Made by a program: the position numbers and the translations under genes. This document shows positions 1 through 10,703 of a stretch of DNA of 64,000 bases, in pieces (positions within the stretch are counted from its first letter, which is position 1; each line of letters begins with the position of its first letter). The notes beneath the pieces are model-generated. The model ran no database searches, had not been told where the DNA came from, and saw only the letters and a program-made list of their open reading frames with translations. The stretch comes from Knufia peltigerae (lineage: Eukaryota > Ascomycota > Eurotiomycetes > Chaetothyriales > Trichomeriaceae): contig JAPDRN010000023.1 in NCBI GenBank assembly GCA_030247855.1, positions 186,001 to 250,000 on the forward strand, in the 5' to 3' direction.

Positions 1-250
1 CAACTTGAACCCAAAACATCGAGACCGTAAAGTGTTGTATGATGGTAGATCTTCCAGTCATCTTCCCTTTAGTGTTTTATCCAGCAGACGCAAAAAGCCA
101 GCCTACGTCTTAAGAATCCGGACATATCTTCTTGAAGAAGCCAGTGCTAAGAAAAAACACAAAGCGAACTATAGCACATTACGCCACTTTGTACAGAGAA
201 GTAGCTATATACACAATTCTAATTTTTGCAACTTGATGAACCGGGGACCA

Positions 251-2025
251 TCAATCATCGTCGGAGAGGCTGTAAGCAGCTTGCGGGTCCTCGCCCGACA
301 TCAAGATGTCGACGAGACTCCGGCGGAAAGGCCACCGTTCGTACGCCAGGGCAATCTCGACCACCAACTCTGCGGGGAGAGACCGCACCCTGATGGCGGA
401 CAGGTTGTAACACCCACCCTTGGTCGGGTCGTGGATCCCAGGGATCGTCTCGATGAAATCATCGACGCCCTCGTGGACGAGCGTCCTCAAGGCATCGTAG
501 ACGGTCCTGGACCAGCTGAGCCAGAGATTCCTCTCCACGTAGCCAAAGTAGACCATGGTGTCGTGGGTACTGATTTTCTGGAGAAAGTCCACCCGCGGCG
601 TGACGTCCAGCAAAGCCAGGTGTTTTGTTTTTGGCAGGAAATCCTCGTCGTGCACGAGAATGGGCTCTGCTTCACGTTGGTTCCACGACATGACTGGAGG
701 GTTCAGGTCCAGTGCTCGGTAATCGTCAATGGCCTTCTCGGCGAAGAGTCTGTTCGTTCTGCTCAATCTCGAGATGCTAGCACTCAGGTTTTCGGAACGA
801 TTTCGGAGTTCGATCTCCTTCTCGGTTGGTTGTTGTTGCGCATCTCGTGAGTTCGCCTTTGCCGCGGCGAGGTCCCTCCATTCCTTGTCAATACGTCTTT
901 GCTCTTTGACAAGTTCGACAGCCCTCATATGTGTCTTGTGCTGAGTCAACGCGACCTTGAGCAAGCTCTGCCACTCCTCTTGCTCGGAATTGACGATACG
1001 AAGTTTCAAAAGATTGTCGATGGAAGCCTTCTTGTGCCACGCTGGATGCACTTCCCGCAAATGATCGTCCAGTTCCAAGAAGCGTGTGACCCATGCCGCA
1101 TCCGAGATGAAGCCTCCCCTTCGGATGTTTTTTGGGCTGGGGAAAACGCCCAGGAGGTAAGTTGGCGACAATTGATCCCTTCTGTGATCTGGAACCCGAA
1201 GATCGACCCCGTTCTCCATAGCTTTGACACGAGCTCGATCTTGCACCTCCATTTCTCGCCATTTCTGGAAGAAGGTGGGTCGGTCGTTCGCAGGACCGCC
1301 CACGAGCTCTTGTATCTTGTGGCTTGCTTCCAGCATGACAGCCTGTGCTCGCCGTACTCCCACAGTGCGCGGGATATAAGCATCCTTCTCTTCGTCCGGG
1401 ACCCATGCCAGTACGCGAACCAAACCGTAACGATGAATGTCCGTTCGTATCCTCCACAGCGACATATAGAGGTCGGAGAAAAACTTCCGGGCAGGTGAAC
1501 CCTTGTATAGATTTGTTTTGAACTGTGCTCCGGAGAGATTGACCGTCAATAACAGTGCAGGGTTGGGATGCAGAGCATTTCCGGTAGGATACTCAGACAA
1601 GAGCCCGTTGTTTGGATTGAATGCGTCTTCAAGTACGGCTGCGCGTCGATACGTCGAGTCATTTTCAGTCAAGAGAGGCTCGAGGGAGACGGCGTAATTC
1701 GCAAAGTTAGGTTCAACCAGAACATGCCGTCGTGGTTGTAGCAGGTCGTGGAGCTTTTGTGACCATAGACCCTTCCCCGGGTTTATGTCAATGAGGTCGC
1801 AGGATCCAGGTCCAGGCAGGGTAGCCCGAAGGCGAGTGAGTACCGTATCTTGAAGACAAATTTAGCAATGAACGGAAAAGATGTAGAGAGGGACTCACCA
1901 CATAACTCCGGATTGACAATATCAATTCGCGTAGTCCTTTTCCGTGGGCCGGTAGGGGCTGCTAGGTGTCGAACAAATGTTTTGGCGCCCCGTGGAATGT
2001 GTCGAAGGAGGTGTCGTCTGTTCAT
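251..2025 (-). CDS. MTF1: Mitochondrial transcription factor 1 (Mtf1/mtTFB-like)
   Basis: Two exons on the minus strand, 2025-1899 and 1848-251, give 574 aa. The 50-bp intron has a GTGAGT donor, a TTCAAG acceptor and matching phase. Mtf1 is the promoter-melting partner of the mitochondrial RNA polymerase and has an rRNA adenine dimethylase-like fold. The junction restores a Rossmann motif I (LIDINPGKGLWS, about residues 60-71) followed by the acidic EPN motif that ends strand 2 of the fold. The N-terminus (MNRRHLLRHIPRGAK) is Arg-rich with few acids, as expected for mitochondrial import. The length exceeds yeast Mtf1, which is usual for filamentous fungi. The gene is divergent from the tubulin cofactor C gene. 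The family call rests on motif I, the presequence and overall resemblance, so a related mitochondrial rRNA methyltransferase paralogue is the alternative. Confidence 0.75.
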
Positions 2026-2485
2026 GCGCAGGTGAGTGTAGGTAATACCGAGGATTCCCGTTGTTGACTTGGAAAGAGAGCATCAGAGTCAGTCTTCGAT
2101 CTTGCAGAGAGTTTGCGAAGGTATCGCTCGCAGCGAGAAATGTCAACAAATAGCGTCTAAAGTTGGGAGCCTCGCCAGCCGGGTCGGCCAAAGTTGAAGG
2201 CTGCCAGAGCCTTGTCGATCGCTTGGAGAGTGTCGCATCAACCCCGCAGAGTGTGGTTGGTACAGTGTATTCAATCAACTTTCGAGGACACCCTCGTCAT
2301 GGTTACAGGCGAGGCTCGCGTGCCCTCCTTCAACTTCCTTATTATAAACGAGAAAGTCCCTCTGTAGACCTCATTGAATCTCTACTTCTCTCTCACACAC
2401 GCACTTCAATTTCCTACATATACCTTTCGTCCCCGCAAACTGCTCCAAAACTGAACTTCAATCCCCCTTCATAGTGACCCCCAAC
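2026..2485. promoter_or_regulatory. Divergent promoter region, MTF1 / tubulin cofactor C
   Basis: This 460-bp gap separates two divergently transcribed genes. On the plus strand a TATA-like TTATTATAAA lies at 2339-2348, about 140 bp before the cofactor C start. A pyrimidine-rich tract at about 2376-2410 follows, typical of fungal core promoters and leaders. No gene is seen. Confidence 0.4.
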
Positions 2486-3850
2486 ATGGCGACTCCCGGG
2501 CAGCCTTCGGGGGTCGAGCTCAACTCTCAGCAGCGCTTCTTTCATTACTTCCAGCAAGAAATTACAGGTATGCCTCTTCTCCCCCCTCGGTTCGAGGTCT
2601 CTGCTTATCCTCCTCTCCACTCAGCTCTTCAAGATCAGATGAGTCGATTGGCAGACACAGCCGTAACAGGTGGCGAGCGAGCAGATGCGGCAGACCACTG
2701 CTTAGCGGGCATAACCCGACTTTCCAACGAGGTCAAAGACGCCTCAGGTAACATTCCTGCCTACGATCAAAGAACATATGCGGAGGTATGACTTCACCCG
2801 AGTCTGCCGGAGTCGGATCGGTGACTGACCCGCCTGGTGCAGGCGATCAAAGCTCTACAGGAGAGACTCGACGAGACTCGCAAAGCATTCGCTCCTAAAC
2901 CCAAGTTCTCGTTCAAGACGGCCCACAAGAGTCCTTCGGCCTTGTCCCTGAGCGATGCTGCCGAGATTGCAGCAGAGAAGCGTCGCGGCGTTCCAGGGTC
3001 CCTCGCCCCAGACTCCGAGACGAACTCATCCTTTGCCAATACTCCTGCCTATAACACCACCCCTCAGAACGAAAGAGCAGACGACGGCCAAGACACAGAC
3101 AATTCTGCGGAGAACAAGGGACAGACATATAGCGATACGGAGACAAAGACAGACGGTGCCCAAGAGAGGCCTTCTCTCTCCACGACCGCAACCTCGACGT
3201 CCATCACGAACCAAACGCATACGCACATCATCTTGCCTTCATCGTCGTTAAACTCTCAAACGCCATGTTCCCTATCAAAGCTCACCAACTGCGTTCTCGA
3301 TCTCTCCGTCCCTACCACCGCCACTGCTCCCTTTGCCAGCATCACCATCACCTCGATCAACACGTCTCTCCTTCTATGTGGCTCTGTTTCCGGTCCAGCA
3401 CACATCACTGGCGTCAAGGACAGCATCTTGGTTCTTGGGTGTCGCCAATTCCGCATGCATGAGTGCCACAATGTCGACGTCTACCTCTACTGTACTAGCA
3501 GACCTATCATCGAGGACTGCAGCGGTATCCGCTTCACCCCGTTGCCCAAGTTTCATGTAAGGTCGCCATTCCCATGCTCTCTAGATATAGTATTGACCAT
3601 GACGCAGGCTGATCTCGTCAAGGCCTCACAAGGCACGTCTCACCCGTCAGTGAATCAATGGGATCAGGTAGACGACTTCAAATGGTTGAGAAACGAGCCC
3701 AGCCCGAATTGGTCTGTACTACCGGCAGAAAATATCATACCAGAAGAAACTTGGCGAGAAATCGTGCCGGGAGGACCAGGCTGGGGTTTGAGTGACATCC
3801 TCCGAGCCGTAGGCCTTCCCAGTGATGGAAGCAATGCAGATACAAGCTAA
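2486..3850 (+). CDS. Tubulin-binding cofactor C (TBCC domain protein)
   Basis: Four exons, 2486-2567, 2625-2785, 2843-3556 and 3608-3850, give 399 aa. Cofactor C acts in the cytosol as GTPase activator for beta-tubulin in the folding supercomplex that releases alpha/beta dimers. An N-terminal helical spectrin-like region (about 10-110) is followed by a low-complexity Ser/Thr linker. The C-terminal beta-helix C-CAP/TBCC domain contains LILLxGS-like turns and the block CRQFRMHECHNVDVYLYCTS, then IIEDCSGIRFTP. This includes the conserved Q-F-R segment that carries the catalytic arginine in this family. The third intron (51 bp, GTAAGG...GCAG) is in frame and stop-free; removing it restores the usual spacing to the W-D-Q-V-D-D-F-x-W-L signature. 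Introns 1 and 2 are canonical and phase-matched. Start chosen at the ATG in CCAACATGG. Confidence 0.88.
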
Positions 3851-5531
3851 AGAGCAGCGGACCATACATGCCCTGCGAACTAACGAAGTGACGACGAAGC
3901 TACGCGGAAATCGACATGACCTGATTTGAGAGACAGAGGATTTTGTGGTTGGCTACGAGGAGGTCCACCCATAGCTGGGAGCAAAGCACTCCTTTCATGG
4001 TGGACGGAAAAGAGAGAAAGAGAGAGCGAAATGTGACGACACCCCAATACAACGATTCCAAGACTTGTGGCGAGACATACAAATTTCATATCCAACCAGC
4101 AGAGAGACACGAGGGTTATGAAAAGAGCTTTTTGAGAGTCTGTGACAGCATTTGCTCGACGGCGTGAGCGACGAAATTCAGAAATCCGAGACTGACAAAG
4201 ATTTTGTTTTCGACACTTGATACTCGTCAAGGTACTAGTACAACAAATACAGTCACTTTATGGAATAGCCAAGTGACACCATCAGTTCCGAGTCTGCCTT
4301 CCTTTTGTATACCGTAGTACACAATGATATGTGTCCACGCTCAAATTTCCCAGTGGATTCAGCAGTGAGGGAGGTTGATATCAACACGCGTCGCAAGAGA
4401 AAAAAGGGGCCCGGGGCCTCGAAGGCCACGTCGAATCCATTATCAATCATCAAATAAGTTTGACGGGGATGGCGCCTCAAAACGTCGTCCGTGGCAATGG
4501 GGGAAACCCATTACTCGCTCGACGTTCCTAGGCAAAAAGTGTGTTTCGCAGCGACGAGTCTCGAGGTACGTGATACTCTCATACGGGTACGGAGTAGGCG
4601 GAGTAAAACGGGGTAAAGGCGAGGCAAACTATTTCAAATATCCAAGGCACGTACGGAGTACAGAATGTGTCTCGAGCCGACATGGAGGAGAAAACGACCA
4701 AGAAAAACACGTAAGCGGCAAGAGAGCAAACGGTTTTTTAGATCGTAGTAGTTATAGTAGTAGTACAGGAGAAAATATCTAACCTAGCAACAAAAGATTG
4801 CTCGACACATGACTCGTCATGTCCAACTCTCGTCCGACTCATCGTGACCTCAGATAGAAGTACAAAGTCGCACACGTCCTTTGCCTATCCTTTACATTGC
4901 CCTTGCTCGTTGCAAGAATCTTTCCAAGCTTTGTCCGTCCCGTAAGACGATAACCCAAACGACATTGGCCAATATCGGCGGATTAATTAATTAAGATAAG
5001 GTCGCCAGAATGTTCTGTGATATACCTCAAAATCCTCATCCTCTCCTCCTTCCAAGCCACACAAGACACAAAATATCTGAGGTATAACGAGTCAAGATTC
5101 TCATGTCTTTGACGACGATCTGCTTCTTGTTCTTCTTCTTTTTTTTCTTCTTTGACCAAGTTGCCTTCTGCTCCAAGTCTTTGGTTCAAGGGATAAACAA
5201 CCAAGTCACTCAAACATTCACCTGAACCACCAACGCCAAGCTATGCTTCAACCACAACTAGAAAGGAGCGTGAGTGTGCTGGTCTAATAACACCGTGATA
5301 ACTTATAAAGGAATGTAGCGGTTGGGAAAGGGCAGTCATCATTTCGATTGTAATGCTGAAATGGAGAAAAGCAAAGCTGTATTGTATATATTGTTCAACG
5401 GCGGAGATGGCTAATCGCAACTTCAAAGTCGTGAGAGTATGTGATGACACAAAGTTCCAGACAGAAAATTCGTGGCAGAGATCGTGATCGAATCTGGCAG
5501 ACCGAACAGTCTTCCCAGGATGACGCGGACT
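3851..5531. other. Long convergent intergenic region
   Basis: This 1.68-kb gap lies between the 3' ends of two convergent genes. It holds two copies of the TACGGAGTA 9-mer (4588-4596, 4652-4660), a run of TAG triplets near 4745-4763, and a TTC-rich pyrimidine tract at about 5127-5155. The short ORFs present look random, and no tRNA or coding signal is recognised. Confidence 0.5.
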
Positions 5532-6442
5532 TTATGCCAAGTTGGATGTTCTCGAGTCTCGATCAGGATTCCGTACCTATCAGAGAACGTTAGAAGGCAA
5601 GCACGAACGAGACGAGGCGTGTCACATACCTGTAGTATCCTCCGGGAAAAGTCTCGCTCATCAGCGATACTGCCAATGCTTTGACGACGATGTGAGTAGA
5701 TGGATGGGTCCAGCCGCTGGTCAGTGACAGACGATTTGTCAGATTTTGCAGAGCCAATGGCAGCGTTGCGACGGTGTTCCTCTTCGATCTCGCGGTTCCT
5801 CCTTCGCTTCATAAATAGCACCACTGCGCCGATGATGCCGGCCAAAGCGATCACACCTACCACCACCCCAACAGCAATACCAACTTTGCTGGGGCTCGAA
5901 GACTTCCCAGCCTTAGCGGCGGAGCTGGTGGAGCTTGCAGGTAGAGCGCTTGTAGGTGGCACTGTCATGGTGACAACTGCAGCGGTAGACTTGGTTGCAG
6001 TCAGGCTGGCCGATGCAGAGGAGCTGGGATCTGGCGCTATCTCGACATTACCAGTCAGGCCAGAGAGATAGAGCTGGAAATAGCCACCAATGCCGCCACA
6101 AGTTTGCTGATTGTATCCTTTGCAAGGAGCATTGCAGTTGTCACCGTCTACTTTCGCACTCGGAGGAGGCAGTTCATCGCCACAGAAGCAATTTGTGCCA
6201 CCTGTGGTGGCCATAACGGGTTTGTTGAGGCCCGCACATACTCCCTGACAATACCCAGAAGACTGGAAGGTATTGGCACCTTGATCCTGGAGGAAAGTAG
6301 GGTTATGAAGCTGATAGCAGTCCAATGTTTGGATAGCCCCGGCGGCTTCTGTCGACGTGGGCGAGGACTGTGCTGTGGAAGGGGTTGCGAAGAGCGCAAG
6401 TGCCGAAGTCAGCACGACAGCTCGAAATAGTGATCGCGTCAT
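5532..6442 (-). CDS. WSC-domain cell-wall stress sensor-like membrane protein
   Basis: Exons 6442-5630 and 5576-5532 give 285 aa; the 53-bp intron has a GTATGT donor and a GATAG acceptor. Layout: a signal peptide (about 1-25, ending ATPSTAQS); a WSC domain (about 38-110) with its eight-cysteine pattern, including CFCGDELPP and TCGGIGGYFQLY; a short Ser/Thr-rich stalk; one transmembrane helix (about 170-195, VGIAVGVVVGVIALAGI...) followed by basic MKRRRNRE; and a Ser-rich cytoplasmic tail. This is the layout of Wsc/Mtl sensors that feed the Rho1-Pkc1 cell-wall integrity pathway. The second exon adds VRNPDRDSRTSNLA; without splicing the frame runs into unrelated residues. The first in-frame ATG before the signal peptide was chosen. 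A WSC enzyme is unlikely because no catalytic domain is present. Confidence 0.85.
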
Positions 6443-8400
6443 TCTTGTAGGTTTACTTTGTTGTAATGATAATTGGGTTATACCAAAAGTCGGGAGTATA
6501 TTCGAAATATCGACACAAGATTTCTTCCCCGTACAATAGTTGCTCAGACTCGATGATTTTGGTGCCAAAGAAGGATCGACGTTGGTGGTAGCAATCCAAA
6601 AGTCGGTGATATGCAAGAACAGGCAGACTGCACACAAGTGCAACCTTCCACGATGGGCGCGGGTTGTCGAGCTCTTTGTCAATTCTCAAGCAGCGACCAG
6701 CGCTGCTTCTGCGATGTATTTTCAACTCTCGACTGTTGTTTTCTGTTCGATAGTGTTGCGGTATTCAATGACGATTGCAAAGAGCGAGGTTGGAAGAATC
6801 GAGGCCGTTCTCCTTCCAAGAATGCGAGGTGTTTCAGACTTGACACAAAGACCCCTGAGATCAACGGAATCGGCAATGCAGGTAAGCGAGTGCGTGAAGC
6901 TGGAAATATGAGACGTTGCAGCCTTGGAAATCCAGTCGTATTGATGTTGTTGCCTCGATGGCGATGTGGTCGAATTCGTCGAGTGTGATGCTGGTCGAAA
7001 GGAATGTGATCGTGTTTGGGTTGAGAGAAAGACGAAGAGTCGAGTTGACGGGCGCAGGGAGTACGTAGCAGTGGACACTGACCACTTGGAAAGACAGAAG
7101 CGGGCCCCTGAGGGATCGAGCCACCGAATCACAATGAAGGGCGCAGTCGTTTGGGAGGGGCGTCTCACAAGCCCAGTGGATGAATGCAAGGACAAGGGAG
7201 CGGAGGAAAAATGAGCACTGGGGCAGGGGATACACACACACACGGTGGTGAGGGCGAGAAATGCCAGTAGAACGAATTTGGAGAGCAGAAACACTCACAG
7301 GGCTCGGAAATTGCAAGGTGGCCAGGCTAGTCCCAATGCAGCAAGGGACGACCAGCCCAAGGACCTTTAGCCAGGAACACGCTTTGTACCTGGAAGCATC
7401 CTGGATCCTCAGCGTCCCACCCTCCCAGACAAAACCCACCACCACGCCTCTTTGCAATCTGCCTTTATTGTTCGCACGCTGACGTGTTTGCTTGTGCTTA
7501 CCTGCCGATATTGAACTGAGCAGATTTGACGAATCCAGCCTCGGGACAACTTTGTACCCCGGTCGAGGCACATGGTTAGAGGAGCAGGGGGAAGAGAGAG
7601 AGGCAGGCAACGCCATCTTCCAACTCTTCAGTCTTTGATCTACTCGTACTGTACGGAGTACACCAGATGACCGTGTTTGACAGTGTCTCCTGCCTCAAGT
7701 CCCCCAGGATCAACCTTCTTCCCGAGGCATCATTGCTCGTTCCTGCGTTGGCAGCACGGTCAAGCGTTTGATGGCTCGCGCCGTCCGTCTGATTTGCTCT
7801 TTTCTGGCAAGTTTGGTCCCAGTCGTGCATTGGCGCCCCGCAAGTCTCCAATGAGCGTCGACGACCGGCGCCACGGCTGCTTCAGATGTTCAAACCGCTG
7901 TCTCCGACCTGTCATCAGCTCATCAGCTCGTCAAGGGCATTCGGATGTTAACGCGTCTCTTTTTGCCGAAGACATTATTGCCCGTGTCCTCAATAAGGCC
8001 TGGGCTTATCATGCTGGCGAGCCGCATGCTTCCGCGAGACCGCTAACATCAAAACATGTGCAAGCCATTTTCCGAAGTTACCAGACATGGGAACATGGGA
8101 TTTCCACCACGCCGAAATTGAAGAGGCCAAAGCTATTTCAAGAACGGACTTGAGCATAAAGTGAACACAAAGAAAGATTGGCTGACAATTGAAACTATCA
8201 GGCCAGTAATAAGATTATTGAAGCTTGGGTATGCGGTGCCCATTCCCTTCTGCTGGTGCTGGTGGCCTTGCACACGAAGCCTTGTATAAGTTCGTCGATT
8301 ACGACGTCGTATTGAGACATTATTTAATAGTGTCTGACTACCCATCCATATATGGATGTCGTTGCGAATTGCCAATCCCATGCTCCGTAGAGTCTCGATG
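6443..8400. other. Long upstream region of the WSC gene
   Basis: A 1.96-kb stretch between the WSC start and the end of the AMSH-like gene, both on the minus strand. It has a (CA)n run at about 7227-7241 and one TACGGAGTA at 7652-7660. Several short ORFs overlap on both strands (for example 6722-7294 minus, 7677-8153 plus) but none resembles a known family. It is probably promoter and long 5' leader of the sensor gene. Confidence 0.45.
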
Positions 8401-9945
8401 TTACCTGTCTCTGAGATCCACGACTTCAAACTGCATACCTTTCGCCTCGACCACGTGTCCAGGACGAAGCGCGTCGGTGTAAATGTTCTCAACGGCATGA
8501 GGGTGAAAGATCCCGGGTTGATCGCAGTTAAGAATCGTTTTCTTCCCGGGCGGATCAGTCAATCGAAACGCTCCCCAGTCGCCGCCGTGGGTAACATCAC
8601 CTTTGCTGGGAGCACAGACAATCGCAATACTTTCGGCTAGCATCGTCTGATATCCGGAATGGGTGTGCAGATCTCGACTGCTCATGAAGCATGTCTGGGT
8701 TGGGTGTGTGTGTATCCATCCTAAGACCATAAGATCTTCCGAATCGACATAGTCGAAAAGCTGCGATTCATTCGTCATCTCACACGTGTCTGATGTGGCC
8801 GTTTGTGAAGGGATGATAAGTCGACTGATGAAGAACGCATTGGCAATAAGCGTGCCCGCAAGAAAGCCGCAAGTTTCCAGATTGGCCAGTGTGTTCTTCT
8901 GAGCAATTCTCAGGAACGTGGTGCGCAACTCTGGCGGCAGAAACACAGTGCGCAAAGGCTCCCCGTTCTCGAGGTACGCTGCCGGAGCGAATACACGAGT
9001 CGGCTCTGGTGTAGCTGCTCGTGAATCCACCTCAGGTTCTGTGGAAATTTTCTCCGGACGGGGCGGCGGTGCAGATGTCTCACTCCGTGGTTTTGGGGGT
9101 ACGACCGGTGGTGACAACGGGATTTCTCGTCTATAACTTTGTTGAGAAGGAGGTATCGAAGGGGGACTCGTGATTGGCTGCACATGCTGTGAAGGTATGC
9201 TGGGATAGTGATAATGCAGACCTGAGTCTGCAGACGGATGGGGTCGAGTACCCGGGTCTATAGAGTGAAATTGCCGTCCATCGACTCGAGCACGTAGTTC
9301 CTGCAGTCTCGTAGACAAGTCTTCACTTTCACGGCCCAATGCCGAGGTATTCTGTCGGTATGCTGCCCTTCTCGAGATTTCTTTTTGAGCTAACCTGACC
9401 GCAAATTCCTTGTTCTCATGCGCTTGCAGAGGTTGTGGGCGCTGACTGGCAGCAGCGGGGCCAGATGCAGCTTGATATTGTTGTGCTTGTACCATCCTCC
9501 TTGCCTCTCTTTCTTTGGCAACCTTGACATAGCGATTATATCTCTCATTTATCCGGGGCTTCATAAGATCAAGCATCTTCAACACGTCATTGACTTCCTT
9601 TTCCGCTTCCTGCATCAGCTCTTGAAGATGAGTTGCTGTCTTATCTCGATACTGCAGGTGTTGGGGGAGTTGGGAGAGAATCAGGTGTGCATAACGGAAG
9701 AGCAACAGGTAAGTCGTCTCTTCATCACCTTCTCTCATGTATGTGTCTGCCTGTACCTTGGTATCAGTGTCTGCAATGCACAATCAAAGGTAAGAACGTA
9801 CCTGTTTAAGCATTGCCTTGGCTGACCGTAGCCAGATGCGTAAGGGTATTTGGGCATCATACTCGTATTCTTGGGCAGCTTTCGTTATCTGTTGGACGCT
9901 CCTCGGAGGCCTCGGAGAAGCTGATGATCCTCTGGGCCCCGACAT
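8401..9945 (-). CDS. AMSH-like JAMM deubiquitinase (STAMBP/Sst2 family)
   Basis: Exons 9945-9802 and 9750-8401 give 497 aa; the 51-bp intron has a GTACGT donor and a GTACAG acceptor. These zinc enzymes cut Lys63-linked ubiquitin chains on endosomal ESCRT cargo. An N-terminal USP8-dimerisation/MIT-like helical region spans about 20-130 (IPLRIWLRSAKAMLKQ, then ADTYMREGDEETTYLLLFRYAHLI split by the intron). A Pro/Gln-rich linker follows, with a PPSIPPSQQS segment. The C-terminal MPN+ domain has ETCGFLAG and the JAMM block HTHPTQTCFMSSRDLHTH: metal ligands about H395, H397 and D408, with the T-Q-T-C-F-M-S-S insertion typical of AMSH rather than Rpn11 or Csn5. The protein ends DLRDR, the normal family end point. 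The start is the first ATG of exon 1. Confidence 0.93.
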
Positions 9946-10703
9946 TGTGTAGCAAGAAGCACATACAAAGAATGGGATGAGTGTAAGTAAGCGTTCAGTC
10001 TCGTATGGAGGGGCAACGAGTTGAGTCAACCAGTATCAAGATTGAACGAGTGCTCAGAGACCTGGACCGTGGAGGCCGAGCAATCTCTGCTGAAAATGCA
10101 TGAGACCCAGACTGCGCTAGCAAGGTGAAGCCGTTTGCCTTTCATCGTGTTGGACATGGACACAGAAAGTCGAGGACAAGATCGCGGGCAGGCGTCACTC
10201 AAATCACCCAATGTCTAGGGAAGGTATGCCGGGGTCATGTCCGGGAGTGACTTGTCCTGCATTTTGATAGATTCCAAGTATTGTAGCAATATTGGCCTTT
10301 GGTTTTCTCAGAACTCCCTCGAGTAGCATGAATTGTTAAAATCAAAGCCCCAGGTTCCGCTGATGGCCACCATAGAAACACCTTAATGCGTCGTCGTATT
10401 CATCACCAAATGCTACGAGAGCGGGCCATGTCTGCCGATAAACGACGTCATCCTCACTTCGCGCGCTTCTCCAGGCTGACTAAAGCCTCCAGCTTGACAT
10501 ACTTCTAACGATTGCACCCAGGATCTAAACGATACAATGCCAAGTAGACCTCGAACCTATAAGGCCGGCCTGCGCGTATAGGTTCATTGTATAGTCGAGA
10601 CTTCGACAGGTATAAAGGAAGCAAGCCTCAGAAGGTAAGTCTGCAGATCTAGAGTCAAACTCAAGGAGCTCCTATTTCTACACTGATTCTGCCCGTCTCT
10701 ATC
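9946..10703. promoter_or_regulatory. Divergent promoter region with inverted repeat, AMSH-like / epoxide hydrolase
   Basis: A 758-bp gap between divergent genes. It contains a perfect 9-bp inverted repeat GAACCTATA (10553-10561) / TATAGGTTC (10577-10585). The 15-nt spacer holds the palindrome AGGCCGGCCT (10562-10571). An outer TACAATG (10533-10539) / CATTGTA (10585-10591) pair surrounds part of it. A TATA box follows at 10611-10618. No gene is seen. Confidence 0.45.
10611..10618 (+). promoter_or_regulatory. TATA box of the epoxide hydrolase gene
   Basis: TATAAAGG lies 93 bp upstream of the epoxide hydrolase ATG and just downstream of the inverted repeat at 10553-10585. Position and sequence suit a core promoter element. 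This is inference from sequence only. Confidence 0.5.

Noticed and set aside
5..850. 281-codon plus-strand frame at the window start
   Set aside because: Antisense to the MTF1 coding exon; no recognisable product.
6861..7616. 251-codon minus-strand frame upstream of the WSC gene
   Set aside because: Overlaps another frame in the same region, low coding character, no family; more likely part of a long promoter or leader.
7677..8153. 158-codon plus-strand frame
   Set aside because: No family, arginine/serine composition typical of random GC-rich frames, no supporting leader or splice sites.
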